From: Alopecurus myosuroides
Taxonomy: Eukaryota; Streptophyta; Magnoliopsida; Poales; Poaceae
Length of the DNA stretch: 64,000 bases
Direction: 5' to 3'
Assembly: GCA_028641055.1 (NCBI GenBank)
Contig: CM054061.1
Location: 119,293,186-119,357,185 of the forward strand
Shown piece after piece: positions 34,051 through 44,268 of the stretch. How positions within the stretch are numbered: position 1 is the stretch's first letter; the number at the start of each line of letters is the position of its first letter. Below the pieces are notes generated by a model that was not told the origin of the DNA, did not search any database, and saw only the letters and a list, made by a program, of their open reading frames with translations. Both the position numbers and the translations under genes were made by a program.

Positions 34051-36519
34051 ATGGAGAATCTTGTCGTCGGCGAGATCTACACCGACCACAAAGGAGAGAA
34101 GACGGTGGACGATTCCGGCTGGGGGCCAGAGTCGGATCACCTTGAATCCGGATCCGTCGTGACAATCGGCCGGATCAGCGTCTTCATCGGTATGGTATGT
34201 ACTTCTGGTTCGATCCCTGACAATTTTGGATCTGATTCTGTGCCAGGGGAGGCCGCCTATGTCCCATCAGATGAAGAAGAATCAGTTGGAACGGCATATC
34301 CAACAGAAGAACCCATCACGAAGTGGGAACAGCCGGAGGAGCCGGCATGGACCCCGCGTGACCGGGTCGAAAGAGAGGATGATACCGAATCCATCCTGGA
34401 TCTGCTGGAAAACCGGTATGAGGAGAATAACAGTGAAGGGGAACAGCATGAATTCGCGCCCAGCATCGCACGCCGAGTCGCGGTTTACACGGCTCCCGCG
34501 ACCAATCTCAACCAAGAGACCATAACCGCGGCCGCAGCCGGGTCAGCGCAAGTATTAACCCGGCAGCAGGGGCCGGCTAACGGAAACACGGCTTTGGCCC
34601 AGATTGACGGGGAGTCGGCATCGTTCACTAGTCAAGCACCGGAGAACGAGCTACACGCGAACACGTTCGGATTCCTAGCAAACCGGACGCCAGGAGCGGG
34701 TCCTTCCAATCCGCAACACCCGGCCTTGTTCAATAACAATCTGATCCTAGATCCGACAGTTCTCGCCACAGTTATTACTCCAGAAAACGCGGCGGAACGT
34801 GTTAGGGATTTGGACGTAGCCCGTCGTGCGTTGGAGCAGCAAAGGAGGCAAGTAGAAGCAGAAAGGCAAGGGATGGCCACACGGCAGCGTGAGCTGGATG
34901 CACTGGAAACTCGGCTCCGAGAGGAAACGACTAGAATACATCAAAGGCATCAAACTAGATTACCAGCATTGGGAGGAGTCATAAATCCGGCCGCACTATT
35001 TATCACGCCTCAGGATCAGCTGATTCCAGCGGCAAATCCAGGTTCTGCCCCTCAGCCGACAACCGGAAGAGTACAACCGGCAGACGTGCAGGCCGGATTA
35101 CCTGCGCCACAGACTGGAGTCACTGCCGGCAACGTTGTACCACCACCGCCACCATCGCGTTTTCGCACACCAGCGGGTCATTACAACAATCCCATGGACA
35201 ACGTGTACGCGGCAACGCTTGCACTAAATCAAATCCCTGTGAGAGAGTCACCCCATGCAGAGGAGACCCGGCGGGCGATAGATATGCTGCACACTGCGGT
35301 GGCGCAACAGGTTAATTACCCGGATCACAGAAGTGGAATGCATGGGACGCCATATGTCAGCCAACAGCAAGGTAACGCTGGAAACATCCAAACAAGTTCG
35401 GCACGGCGGAGGGAAGAGCAGCAGCAAATGCCGCCTCCTCCACACATTCAGGCAGTACCAGCAGCATCAGCAGCTCAGGCCATCGTGGATAGTTCCAGAG
35501 CCAGGAGAGCCGTGGCCGGGTCTGCGGCACATGGGCCACCAGCGGTACCGCATCCAGCCGCACCCCCTGCAGGATCACACGTTTCCCGAGTAAGACCAGC
35601 TTCAACCATTCTTGCAGGGCCTAAGTGTCTTTCGGATAGCATCAGAGCTGAACCTTACTCGGAAAAGTTCAAAGAACCGGGTAAAGTAGTGAATTACGAG
35701 CCGACTATGGATCCGGAAACATGGTTGAGCAGCTATGAGATGGCCATGTCGATCCGCAATGCGTCTGAGAATCTTCAAGCCAAATTCATGTATCTAATGA
35801 TGTCAGAGGGAGCAGCAAAGCTATGGTTCGCCAATCTACCGGAAGGATCTATTAAGTCATGGGAGGAATTGAAAACTGTGTTTATCAAGCACTTTCACGG
35901 GACGTGCAGAAAGTTATTCACTATTGACGACTTAGAGCGATGTGTTCAGAAGAAGGGAGAATCGGCGCGCGGCTGGGTGCGCCGGGTTATGGAAGTTCTT
36001 CATTCATCTACGGATATTCAGCCCAAGGATACGCTGCAAGCTATGGCAAAGACCTGCAAGTACACGCCCTTAGTACAAAAGTTAACTCGCATGAAATCCA
36101 GTCGGAATGCTTCGGAGGTTACAATGGGCGAATTGATGGACGCATGCAACAAACACGCTGCAACGGATACTACAGAGGAGGAAGTTGATGACAAAAAGGC
36201 AAAAGCAAACACGAGTAATAGTGGAAGAACCGGCAATGGATCGACACCGGGAAATAACGGAAATAGCCAGAACAAGCGCCCGTTGAAGGAGGCTCCGAGT
36301 TTGTCGCTAACACAGAAGCCGGGTCTTCAAGACCCAGGGCAGAAGGAAACTTCAACGCGGGGAATCACAATGGAGGAAACTATCAAGGACCACCAAGGTC
36401 GAGTAATAATTGGGACATATTCAGAATGGCATGCCCGAAGCACAGCAGGAACGGCAGGCCAGCTAACCACTCCTTGGAGCAGTGCGCCGACCTACAAAGA
36501 TGGAAAAATGAGGAAGTGA
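34051..36519 (+). pseudogene. Element 2 gag
   Basis: A long open frame. The first ATG after the PBS is at 34051, but the frame is open back into the LTR (33862). The N-terminal half is acidic and low-complexity. A Gln/Arg/Glu-rich helix occupies about 34800-34930. The gag capsid-like domain runs from GPKCLSDSIRAEPYS near 35616 to a HAATDTTEEE segment near 36170, with motifs ETWLSSYEMAM and WEELKTVFIKHFHG. A frame change near 36290-36330 shifts the true zinc-knuckle region into another frame. The last ~70 codons here are therefore out of frame with the family. Confidence 0.85.
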
Positions 36520-37046
36520 ACAGAGCTATGCGAGGTGCAGGACGGGGAGGAGGACCGGGTCCAGGGGGAAACCCGGGCAACGGCCCACCCCCAGCCGGTA
36601 ACCCGGCGGCTGGAAATCAAGGTAATAACCAAGGGGGAGCAGGAGGTTTCCAGGCTAACCCCAAACAATTGGGCCAATATCATGTGCATATCACAGGAGG
36701 TTCTAACAAGGACAAAGAGATACTGAAGCAAGCGGTCAATTCAGTTTCGTCGGCTGTCCCAAGATACCTGAGATGGTCAGAACAGGATGTAACATGGAGC
36801 AGAAGGGATCACCCAGAAAGAGTAGAATACCCGGGAGTCTTGGCATTAGTAGTCGCGCCGCAGGTCAATGGGTATGAGCTAAAAAAGGTTTTGATGGATG
36901 GTGGAAGTAGCATCAATATACTGTACTGGGAAACCTTCCTACGCATGGGCCTCAAGGAGTCTCAGCTACAAAAAAGCACAACAATTTTTCATGGGATAGT
37001 GCCGGGTCATTCAGCGTGCCCGAGGGAAAAATCGCACTGGAGGTAG
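36330..37046 (+). pseudogene. Element 2 nucleocapsid-like segment and protease, 5' part
   Basis: In the second frame a Gly/Asn-rich stretch leads to a Cys/His segment (ACPKHSRNGRPANHSLEQC near 36427-36485). A Gly/Pro-rich linker follows, then the aspartic protease site VLMDGGSSINILY near 36890. The frame breaks near 37015 inside the protease. Confidence 0.8.
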
Positions 37047-37606
37047 CTTTTGGGGAGTCAAAGGATAACTATCGAGTTGAGTGGCTCACCTTTGAGGTGG
37101 TCAAATTGCGCAGTCCTTATCACGCGTTATTCGGAAGGCCGGCTTATGCCAAATTCATGGCTAGGCCGTGTTACGTGTATCTACAGCTAAAAATCCCGGG
37201 TCCTAAGAAGACCATTACCATACATGGAAATCGAGACATAGCAGCTGAATGCGATGAAGGAGACGCAGCAATGGCCGAGCAAGCCTGTAGAAAAGAGGAA
37301 CTCAAGCACTACCGGTCTCAAGCAGACCCGGAGGACAAAACCACATCAAAAAGGCCGAGTACTGAAGGCGAAAGAGCAAAGTCCAAGACAGCACAAGATA
37401 CTAAAATGGTGGCTTTCATCGAGGATGACTCCTCCAAACAATCCGCTATAAGAGAAGAAACTGCGCGGCCGCTCACAACCAGCCGGGTTATGAAAACACC
37501 TCACCCGGGTTGGCTAGTAAACCCGGTGCTCATCATGAAAAAGTCCAGCAAATGGAGAATGTGTATCGGTTACGTCAGACCGGCACCGGTTCCCAAGAAG
37601 AACTAA
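37016..37606 (+). pseudogene. Element 2 protease 3' part joined to an RT stub
   Basis: In the third frame the protease completes (HALFGRPAYAKFMARPC near 37120-37170). A Lys/Glu linker leads to the first motif of RT (NPVLIMKKSSKWRMCIGY near 37519-37570), then an abrupt unrelated VPKKN and TAA at 37604-37606. About 3 kb of RT, RNase H and integrase coding are absent compared with element 1. The RT catalytic YVDD region is gone. Confidence 0.8.
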
Positions 37607-38661
37607 ACAATGTAACGGGCAGCAGGTTTCAGACGCGCTCTTTTCCTACCCAGGGTACCCAAGGGGACTGGAAGGTTTTTAATGAGGCGGCCTGCTGATC
37701 CAAACTTTCTCGTATCAATAAAAAGATGGTTATCAAGTCCTATTTTGTTACGGCCTTTACTCCGATCACAAGTAAGTAGTATCCATTACCATCAACACAT
37801 CAGTATCATTAAGTACGTTGAATATGTATAGGTCTCGGGGGCTGGTTGCTCAAGTAGCACAACCACAAACCCAAAGACCCGGCCTTGATGCCTATGAGTT
37901 ATAAGGGCCGATTATTCGCAAACGAGTACGGCTGCAATCTTATAACTGGACAAAGGAGCCAAATTTTCTTGACTTTTCTTACTTAAGCTCGATGTGACTC
38001 GCACTAAAGTGGCATGATTTGCTCGCTTACGATTACAATCAGCCATGAAGCCCAATGGGACTTGTCTGACCCTGTTTTCGTATAGATGTAACAACATGGT
38101 ATCCACGCGAAAGCCGGCTTACAGTACAAGATAGTCAAAAGGGTCATCTAAACCACAAGTTATGCAGAGTACAAGGCTAATAGCTGGAAACTCAACGTTT
38201 ATCAAGCATAACTTCATTATCTATATGAAACAATTCCGGGTTTCGGCTTAGTAGCAACAAGTTTGTTATCTTCGAAAAAACCACACACCACAGACTCGGA
38301 AATTCGGGCCTTGGGGACTGTGGGTTTCGAAACAGAATCAAGCTGTTTCGTCGTAAGCTCGAAAGACCCCAAAGTCCGAGTCGTGGGGAGTTGGGGACTT
38401 AAAGAAAGGTCCACCTGTTAAAACCCACGATACTCAGAAATAAAGAAGGAAATAAAAATAAAGTCGGATATCAAGAATAAGTCCAAAAATAGGCAAGTAT
38501 CAAGATTCATCAAAAGGCCTAGAAAGGCACGAAGTGTATCACAGAATTAAAGTGCGTTACAAGTTGCGATACTAGTATCAAGGGTGCACAGGCGCACCGT
38601 CAACAGAATGCTTGTTTTGAGTAAAAACACCAAATGATTGAAGTATTTTTATAACGTCTGC
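37607..38661. other. Element 2 spacer between pol stub and antisense gene
   Basis: Sequence at 37620-37700 (caaggggactggaaggttt) resembles the tail of Tat pol. The rest is non-coding, with repeated ttggggact blocks near 38310 and 38390. It probably contains 3' ends of the convergent transcripts. Confidence 0.5.
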
Positions 38662-41600
38662 TCATTCGGCTTCCTGAGCAGAGTCCGCATTCTTGCCCTT
38701 AGCCTCCGGGTCTTGCTCCTGGACTTGCTCTCTTCCGGCACCATCACCCGAATTTCTTGCGGCAGGACGGACTGGCGGAGGAACAGCTGGCGTAGAGGTG
38801 GTTGGCCCTGATCCCAACTCGGCCTCTCTCTTTGCAGTTGCTTCCCTCTTCCTAGCCGAATCAGCAGCCCATTTCTCCAAAATATCAAAGGGCGGGGGTG
38901 CTTCCTCTGTAACAATTTTTCCCTCAGCGTCGTATGAACTCATAATGATGTTCAGATCCATACTATCGGCCAAAGAGGTGGCCGAATGACGTACTGCAGA
39001 CTGTACGGCCTTGAAGTCCTTGGGCGTAAACTTGGAGCCATCCGCTTTAAATTCTGGAAACCCGGAAATTATCATTGCCGGATCAAGCTTCGGAAAGTAA
39101 GCCTTAGCTAGGGTAAAGGCCCGGGTCATACCAATCCGGCATGCCGAGCGTTTCCATATTTCAATCCAGCCGGGCACGGTGGAGTAGGCTTTGATGAGGT
39201 TTTCTTCACCCGGGTATACTTCAGTAGGCCACTTCACGGCGTCCAGTATAAACTTTGTGCCGGCAAAGAACGTCCGGAGCACAGTCTTTAAAGTTCTAGC
39301 CTTCGCAAGGGCATCTTCCTCTGGGGTCGCAAGGTTGGCACCTACAGTTGAAACAAAAGAAAGAACGTATCAGTAATCCCGAGTATCATATAATAAAGTA
39401 AAGGCATGAAGTCAATCGGCAGCAAAAACTTACTAAGCAAGATCTGATAAGTATCGGCGACCTGGTCCGATAGTTTCTTCAGTGCGGTCTGAGCGGTATT
39501 GCACTTCTTCTTGTATTTAGAAACATCCTTCTTCAAAGTTTTCATGTCATCCTCAAGGGTTTCCCTCCGCTTTACCTCGGCAAGAAGAAGTTGTTCGGTC
39601 TTGAGTAAAATTTCATCAGACCGGGTTATCTGCGCCTGTAAGTAGCAAGGAAAACAAGTATCAGTTGGGTATTATGGTAAGCTGAGTATTGCGTAAAGTA
39701 CCAAACATAACTTTAGCAAGTCATGCTCGGAACTTGGGGACTAGGCATGCACTACGAGATATCAAGTATTATTACCTGGTGCTCTACGGCCATGCGCTCC
39801 AAGATATTGCTCTCTGAAGTCTTCATAGTGAGGAGAGTGTTCATCAATTGATCAAAAGTGTCATTACCCGTATCAGAGGACCCGGGGCCTTGGAAATTCC
39901 GAGAAGGAGTTTTCTTCTTAGTGGGAGGCGGCACCCGGGTCATTTGTATGTCGGAATACGATGCTCCTTCTTCTGCACCCAAGGTTGTGACTCTATTCTT
40001 CTTGCTTGCGTGGGAGGCAATCGGATACTCGGCTTCTTGTGTGTCCGGGTTTATCGGTGACGCTTGTCCTTCGCCGCTAGACTCGACTGTTGTCTTATCA
40101 GCCAGGCTCCCCTTACCCGGGCCCTCGGTCTCCATATCCTCTTGGTCGCTGGTAACGACCGTGGCCCTATAGATATTATGAGTGAGCAGCTAGTGTACAA
40201 TCAGGAAAGGGTGATGAAAACGTGGTAGAGCATCAGGAAGGGGATTTTACCCGGTATTCACCGCGAAGTCCGAAGGGAATCCGTCGCTGGACCCGGGAGA
40301 GGCTGGAAAGTATCAAGTAAGATTTCATAAGGGAATGGTTCAAGAAGAATGTTTCGTCCGAGAAAGGATAGGGTAAATACCAGCCCGCCGAGTCGGAGTC
40401 GATGAAATACCCGGGTTAAGAGCACCATCACCCGGGTGATTTCGAGTTGACCTGCGCTTGGTCATGGGCGACTCCTTCAAGTATGGCCAGTGGAACAACG
40501 TCAAGGTAGCTCATGTATATCATTAAAGGAATACGAATTGAATGCAAGGAGGCGATATGAAACCTTGGGGGTGGCCCCTTGGGGTTTTCTCTTAGATCCG
40601 ACTTTGACTGTCGGCTCCAATTCCTCCTCGTCGCTGGCAGATTCTACTTTGCCGTCAGTCTCTTCTTCTTCGTCTTTGTCTTCTGATTCTGGAAGTTATC
40701 AAGGTCACAGTTGGAAAATGAGGAACGGGACACGATGAACTCAGGGGAATTACGTGAAGTTCGAAACGTACCTTCATCCGAGTTAATGCCCTCCTCTGGC
40801 TCCTCTGGGGTTTCGGAGCTAGGAGGAGTTTCAATCTTCCAAAAGGGATCATCAGCCTGGAAGGAAGGAATAAGGGTAAGGGTTATTATTCATATCGAGT
40901 GGAAGGTGTGAAGTAAAGAGTATGAAACTCGAGTCCTTACCTTGGGGGCTGGGTTTTCCCGAGTGAAGGGTTCCAACTCGGTTATGTTCCGGATCACCTC
41001 CATCTTTTCTGTCAAGAAGCTCTTGATAGTTTTGTTGGTGTCTCCGGCTGCGAAGCTGTGGGTGGAATACCGAAGCGAGTCCGTATTGTGCCCTGAATAC
41101 TCGCACATTAACTTAGTGCGGATGGAGTTGGGTTGGATCCGGAAATCGACCCAAGTTTACACCAGGTTAAGCCCAATGAGACCTTGGGCCGACAGAACAG
41201 AGATTTTGGCTAATAAAGGCCGGATGGCATCCCTGTCTGAGTCAGGGGCAAAGGCATTAAAAGACTCGGAGATATCGAGAAGGCCTTCTGAGTAACCCGG
41301 CAGTTTCTTCTGGCCGGGTGGGGAGGTGTCTCGGCAATAGAAGTACGAGAGCTGCCAGTGTTTGACGTGGGAGTTGAGAGTGAGGGGTGGCATCAGAGAG
41401 TTCTTGCGGCGCTGGATAGAAACCCCGCCGCAAGCAAGAAGTGCCCCGTCACCGCTTTCGCGGCACGGTTTGCACTGGAAGAGCTCGACAAAAAGAGCCA
41501 AACTTGGCGGAGTGCACAAGTATGACTCGGAGAGGACGATGAAGTGGGAAATATTTAATGCAGAATTAGGCCCGATGTCAAAAATGCGAAGGCCGTAATG

Positions 41601-41870
41601 GCTTAGAACATCACGGAAGAAAGGGTGACCCGGCGGACGGAAGCCCCGGGTCACGTGTTCCACGAAACATATTACCTCGTCTTTCGCCGGGGTAGGCCAG
41701 GTCTCGTTGCCCGGCACTCTCCAGTGGATTTCCTTTTGAGGGGGTAGAACCCCTAACTCGGCCAATTCTTCTAACTTGGCCTTGGTGACCGACGATCGCG
41801 CCCAGTTGGCGGATATGGAGTTGGTGGTCTTGGCCTTGGTTGGTGCTTTTCCCTGCTTTTTGGGAGCCAT
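38662..41870 (-). CDS. Element 2 antisense spliced gene (gypsy-type transposon domain, coiled coil)
   Basis: The start is at 41870 (MAPKKQGKAPTK), just inside an exon whose acceptor is ctttgcag (41880-41881). GT-AG exons are 40941-41879, 40772-40856, one from 40688 whose end is unclear, two short ones in about 40260-40460, then 39776-40166, 39434-39635 and 38662-39341. Exons 2 to 4 and the last three keep one phase across the junctions. Domains in order: basic N-terminus; gypsy-type-transposon domain (VTRGFRPPGHPFFRDVLSHYG, YFYCRDTSPPG, DFRIQPNS); Glu/Asp-rich linker; coiled coil (KTEQLLLAEVKRRETLEDD); C-terminal domain (VLRTFFAGTKFILDAV) and a Pro/Glu tail. One in-frame TAA (41157-41159) interrupts exon 2, probably from CAA. 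Compared with the element 1 antisense gene the order is the same. Function is unknown; nuclear or Gag-associated roles are only guesses. Confidence 0.75.
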
Positions 41871-41879
41871 GTGACTGAC

Positions 41880-42399
41880 CTGCAAAGCGCAAGGTAGAAG
41901 GATGCAAGGAATAAGACCCGGAAACCATAAACTGATCGAGTATTGATGAGTGACATCGAGACAATGTGAAGGTTACATATTATCCGGGTGTCAGTTCGTG
42001 GAGCAAGGCCCAAACTATCCGGGTATCAAGTATCATTATGAAAATCATGAAGGCTTATGCATTGAAGGGATATTCGAGGGTGATAGACAGTTACACAGGT
42101 ATCTACTACAAACAAAGGGAGTCGGAAAAGAGAAGATTTTCCGAGTAATAGAGGTGAAGGCGGAAAAATTGGGCGGCCCGAGCTCAGGCTAGAGGTTCCA
42201 TTTTTGGATTTGTGGCAAAATTAACAGTTATGGGCAGTAGGGGAATAAAGTGGAGGTAGTATCCAACCCATTGGATGAACTAGAGTGAGTACAAGTAACT
42301 TAATTCGGCATGACCAGGAAATGAACGGCGGGTTGACCTAGATCTAATCTGAAGGAAATCAAAAAATTGCGGAGGCCAGTTAACGGGTATGGGAGGCTT
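41880..42399 (-). other. Probable 5' UTR intron of the element 2 antisense gene
   Basis: On the minus strand a donor CTCCA|gtaagc near 42399 pairs with the acceptor ctttgcag at 41880-41887. The exon between the TATA box and 42400 would be a non-coding leader. The donor choice is uncertain by a few bases. Confidence 0.45.
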
Positions 42400-42656
42400 A
42401 CTGGAGGAGGTTGAAGCGAAGCTCGACGTAGGCAGATAGCGCAAGATTGATGCCCCTTTGCGATACCCGACGGACTGGTTGCGGATCTTGGCGGCGGTGC
42501 AGAGTGCGTTGTGGCTGAACGCAGCCGGCGGCCAATAGGTTCCGGCGGTGCGCACGGGATTTCCGTGGTGGCGCTCTGTGAGCTTGAGTGCGGAGGAGGA
42601 AGGGAAGAAGAGTGGGGGGAAATGAGCCGTTAGGGTTCGGGTTACCCCCAAGGAGC

Positions 42657-42666
42657 CTATTTATAG
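42657..42666 (-). promoter_or_regulatory. TATA box of the element 2 antisense gene
   Basis: CTATAAATAG on the minus strand, outside the LTR and upstream of the leader exon. It matches the CTATAAATAT at 21981-21990 in element 1. Confidence 0.65.
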
Positions 42667-43023
42667 CGCGAGTGGATAAGCCCGATTCAGCGAGCGGGAG
42701 CCGGGAGTTGCGGAGTAACGGCTATCTATTTGATTTTTTGCGAGATGCGCTTTAAATGTTGAGCAAGGTATCTGAACGAAAAGGAGAAAGAGATCCATCC
42801 CGTGATATCAGGGTCAATTATCGAGTATAGAATCTTGACATTTTTAGGGTTTAGACCTGGAAAGGTAAGTCAGGTATTTGGGGAAGAGCCGGGTTACTAT
42901 ATGGCCACCATGGAGTAAGGCCTAGCTATCTATCAAAGCACCTTAACCCGGCCTCCACATACTTGTGTGTTTGATATTCTTACAGGGAATAGCGAGCGCT
43001 TCAAGGAAGGATCCGTGAAGCCC

Positions 43024-43042
43024 AAGCTATTCTGGGGACTAC
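43024..43042 (+). other. Element 2 polypurine tract
   Basis: A ctattctggggactac stretch sits directly before the 3' LTR, matching the position and core of the element 1 tract. Confidence 0.55.
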
Positions 43043-43518
43043 TGATGGAGGGATAATAATCCGGTAGGCCAACTCCAAGGTATAACCCGGCCCAAAGGAC
43101 GCTGCGCAGGATCCAGCAAAGGATAAAGAAACTTTCGGGAGGCCCAAGTTTGTAGGCCCAGTAACCCGGATTGTGGGTTACGGTAAAGGAAGGTTAGGGT
43201 TCGTATGCCGTGTCCGGGTAGGATCCAGGGTGCGCCTTGGAGAGTAAGCCAGGGGGTACGGGTGCTTTATAAACCGACCCCTAGGATTAGTTGATTGAGA
43301 TCTAAGAACCCTAGTAGTATCGCTCGGTATCGAGCATCCATTGTATACGAGAGATCGAGTTAATATATTGAGATCGGAGACTCGGCGACTTGATTGCCGG
43401 CTACCAGATCGAATTCCATCATGTTTTCCTCTGAGCTAAACCCTCTCCCAAACGCCTGTGTCGTCTTGCCCCAAGATCAGTTACCCCCGGTAACGTCTGC
43501 CGTGATTATCCCACGACA
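43043..43518 (+). repeat. Element 2 3' LTR (476 bp)
   Basis: Nearly identical to 33526-33986, with two base changes and an extra 15 bp between direct GGCCC repeats near 43140-43165. Confidence 0.95.
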
Positions 43519-43523
43519 CCTCT
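43519..43523. repeat. Element 2 right TSD CCTCT
   Basis: This is an exact copy of 33521-33525. CACTA sequence resumes after it. Confidence 0.9.
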
Positions 43524-43788
43524 AGTGCATATAAAGACAAAAAAAAATTAGCACAAACCTACACCACCTCTCACCAGAAAAAAGAGGGGAGGGGTAGCCA
43601 TATATATAGGGCTAGCCCAATAGTTCTGGTTTGAGATACAAACCGGGACTAAGGGGGGGGGGGGCACATGCCTCGGCGGGCCTGGGGCCGAGACTAGAGG
43701 GTGCCATGGGCTGCGGCGATTTCGGGGCGACGTGTCCGGACCTTTAGTCCCGGCCTGGGCCAGGCGAAAGGGCCCTTTTCCACTAGTG

Positions 43789-44265
43789 GCAGCACGCAAA
43801 GGAAAATAGAGAGAAAAAATGAGAGGAAAATCCCCTTTTTGAGTCGGGTTTTTTACTGTGCTATATTTCTGTACGCGAGCGAGTTATTCACTACTACAAC
43901 AATGCACATAGTAGCCACCATATCGGTCGGAAACCCTAAATGGAACCCGAACTCTATGGTGGCCTTTTTTTTGAAATTGAAAATCTGCATTTATGCTTCA
44001 AATTTCTAAATAAATTTTGGTGCAGATAATGGCGAGATGTACCATTGTGCAAATTTTTGGTGTAAAATTCATAATTAATTTTACAAAATTTCCAAATTTT
44101 AGAACACACCGATCCTGATCTTCTTATTTATCATTTTTTTCTCTAGCCTCAAATACAATGGGCCCATAGGATTTTTCCTTAATTAAAACAATATAATTTT
44201 GAATTTCTAAAACCATGGTCAGCGGTGACTTACCATTATAGCCCTGTAATAGGTCCCATCAGTAC
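43789..44265. other. Unassigned region between CACTA and Harbinger elements
   Basis: AT-rich, with no ORF. A cactactacaacaatgcac stretch near 43890 could be another transposon end, but no partner end was found. Confidence 0.4.
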
Positions 44266-44268
44266 TTA

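Larger units (their letters stand above)
33526..43518 (+). mobile_element. Element 2: young non-autonomous Tat-lineage retrotransposon (10.0 kb)
   Basis: LTRs are 33526-33986 and 43043-43518, with perfect 5-bp target duplications CCTCT at 33521-33525 and 43519-43523. The LTRs differ at two positions plus one 15-bp gap, i.e. about 0.4%, or roughly 0.17 million years at an assumed 1.3e-8 per site per year. Internal order is PBS, gag, protease, a stub of RT, a spliced antisense gene, then a polypurine tract. Most of RT and all of RNase H and integrase are absent, so it must have moved using enzymes supplied by another element. Confidence 0.95.
32616..43788 (-). mobile_element. CACTA (En/Spm) transposon, 5' half, split by element 2
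   Basis: The minus-strand terminus is at 43788 and starts CACTAGTGGAAAAGGGCCC, a CACTA-type end with a probable 3-bp target gca. Sub-terminal GGGACTAAAGG-like motifs follow near 43740-43750 and 43640-43660. The transposase start lies at 33328. Element 2 (33526-43518) separates these parts. The left side is cut at 32616 by an Athila-type LTR, so the 3' half is missing. Confidence 0.8.

Noticed and set aside
41157..41159. Intron removal of the in-frame TAA in the element 2 antisense gene
   Set aside because: A GTGTAA donor overlaps the stop, but the frame continues with family-like sequence (TWVDFRIQP) directly after it. A simple nonsense change is the better reading.
43890..43910. CACTACTACAACAATG-like start as another CACTA end
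   Set aside because: There is no partner terminus, target duplication or sub-terminal repeat nearby. It could be chance.
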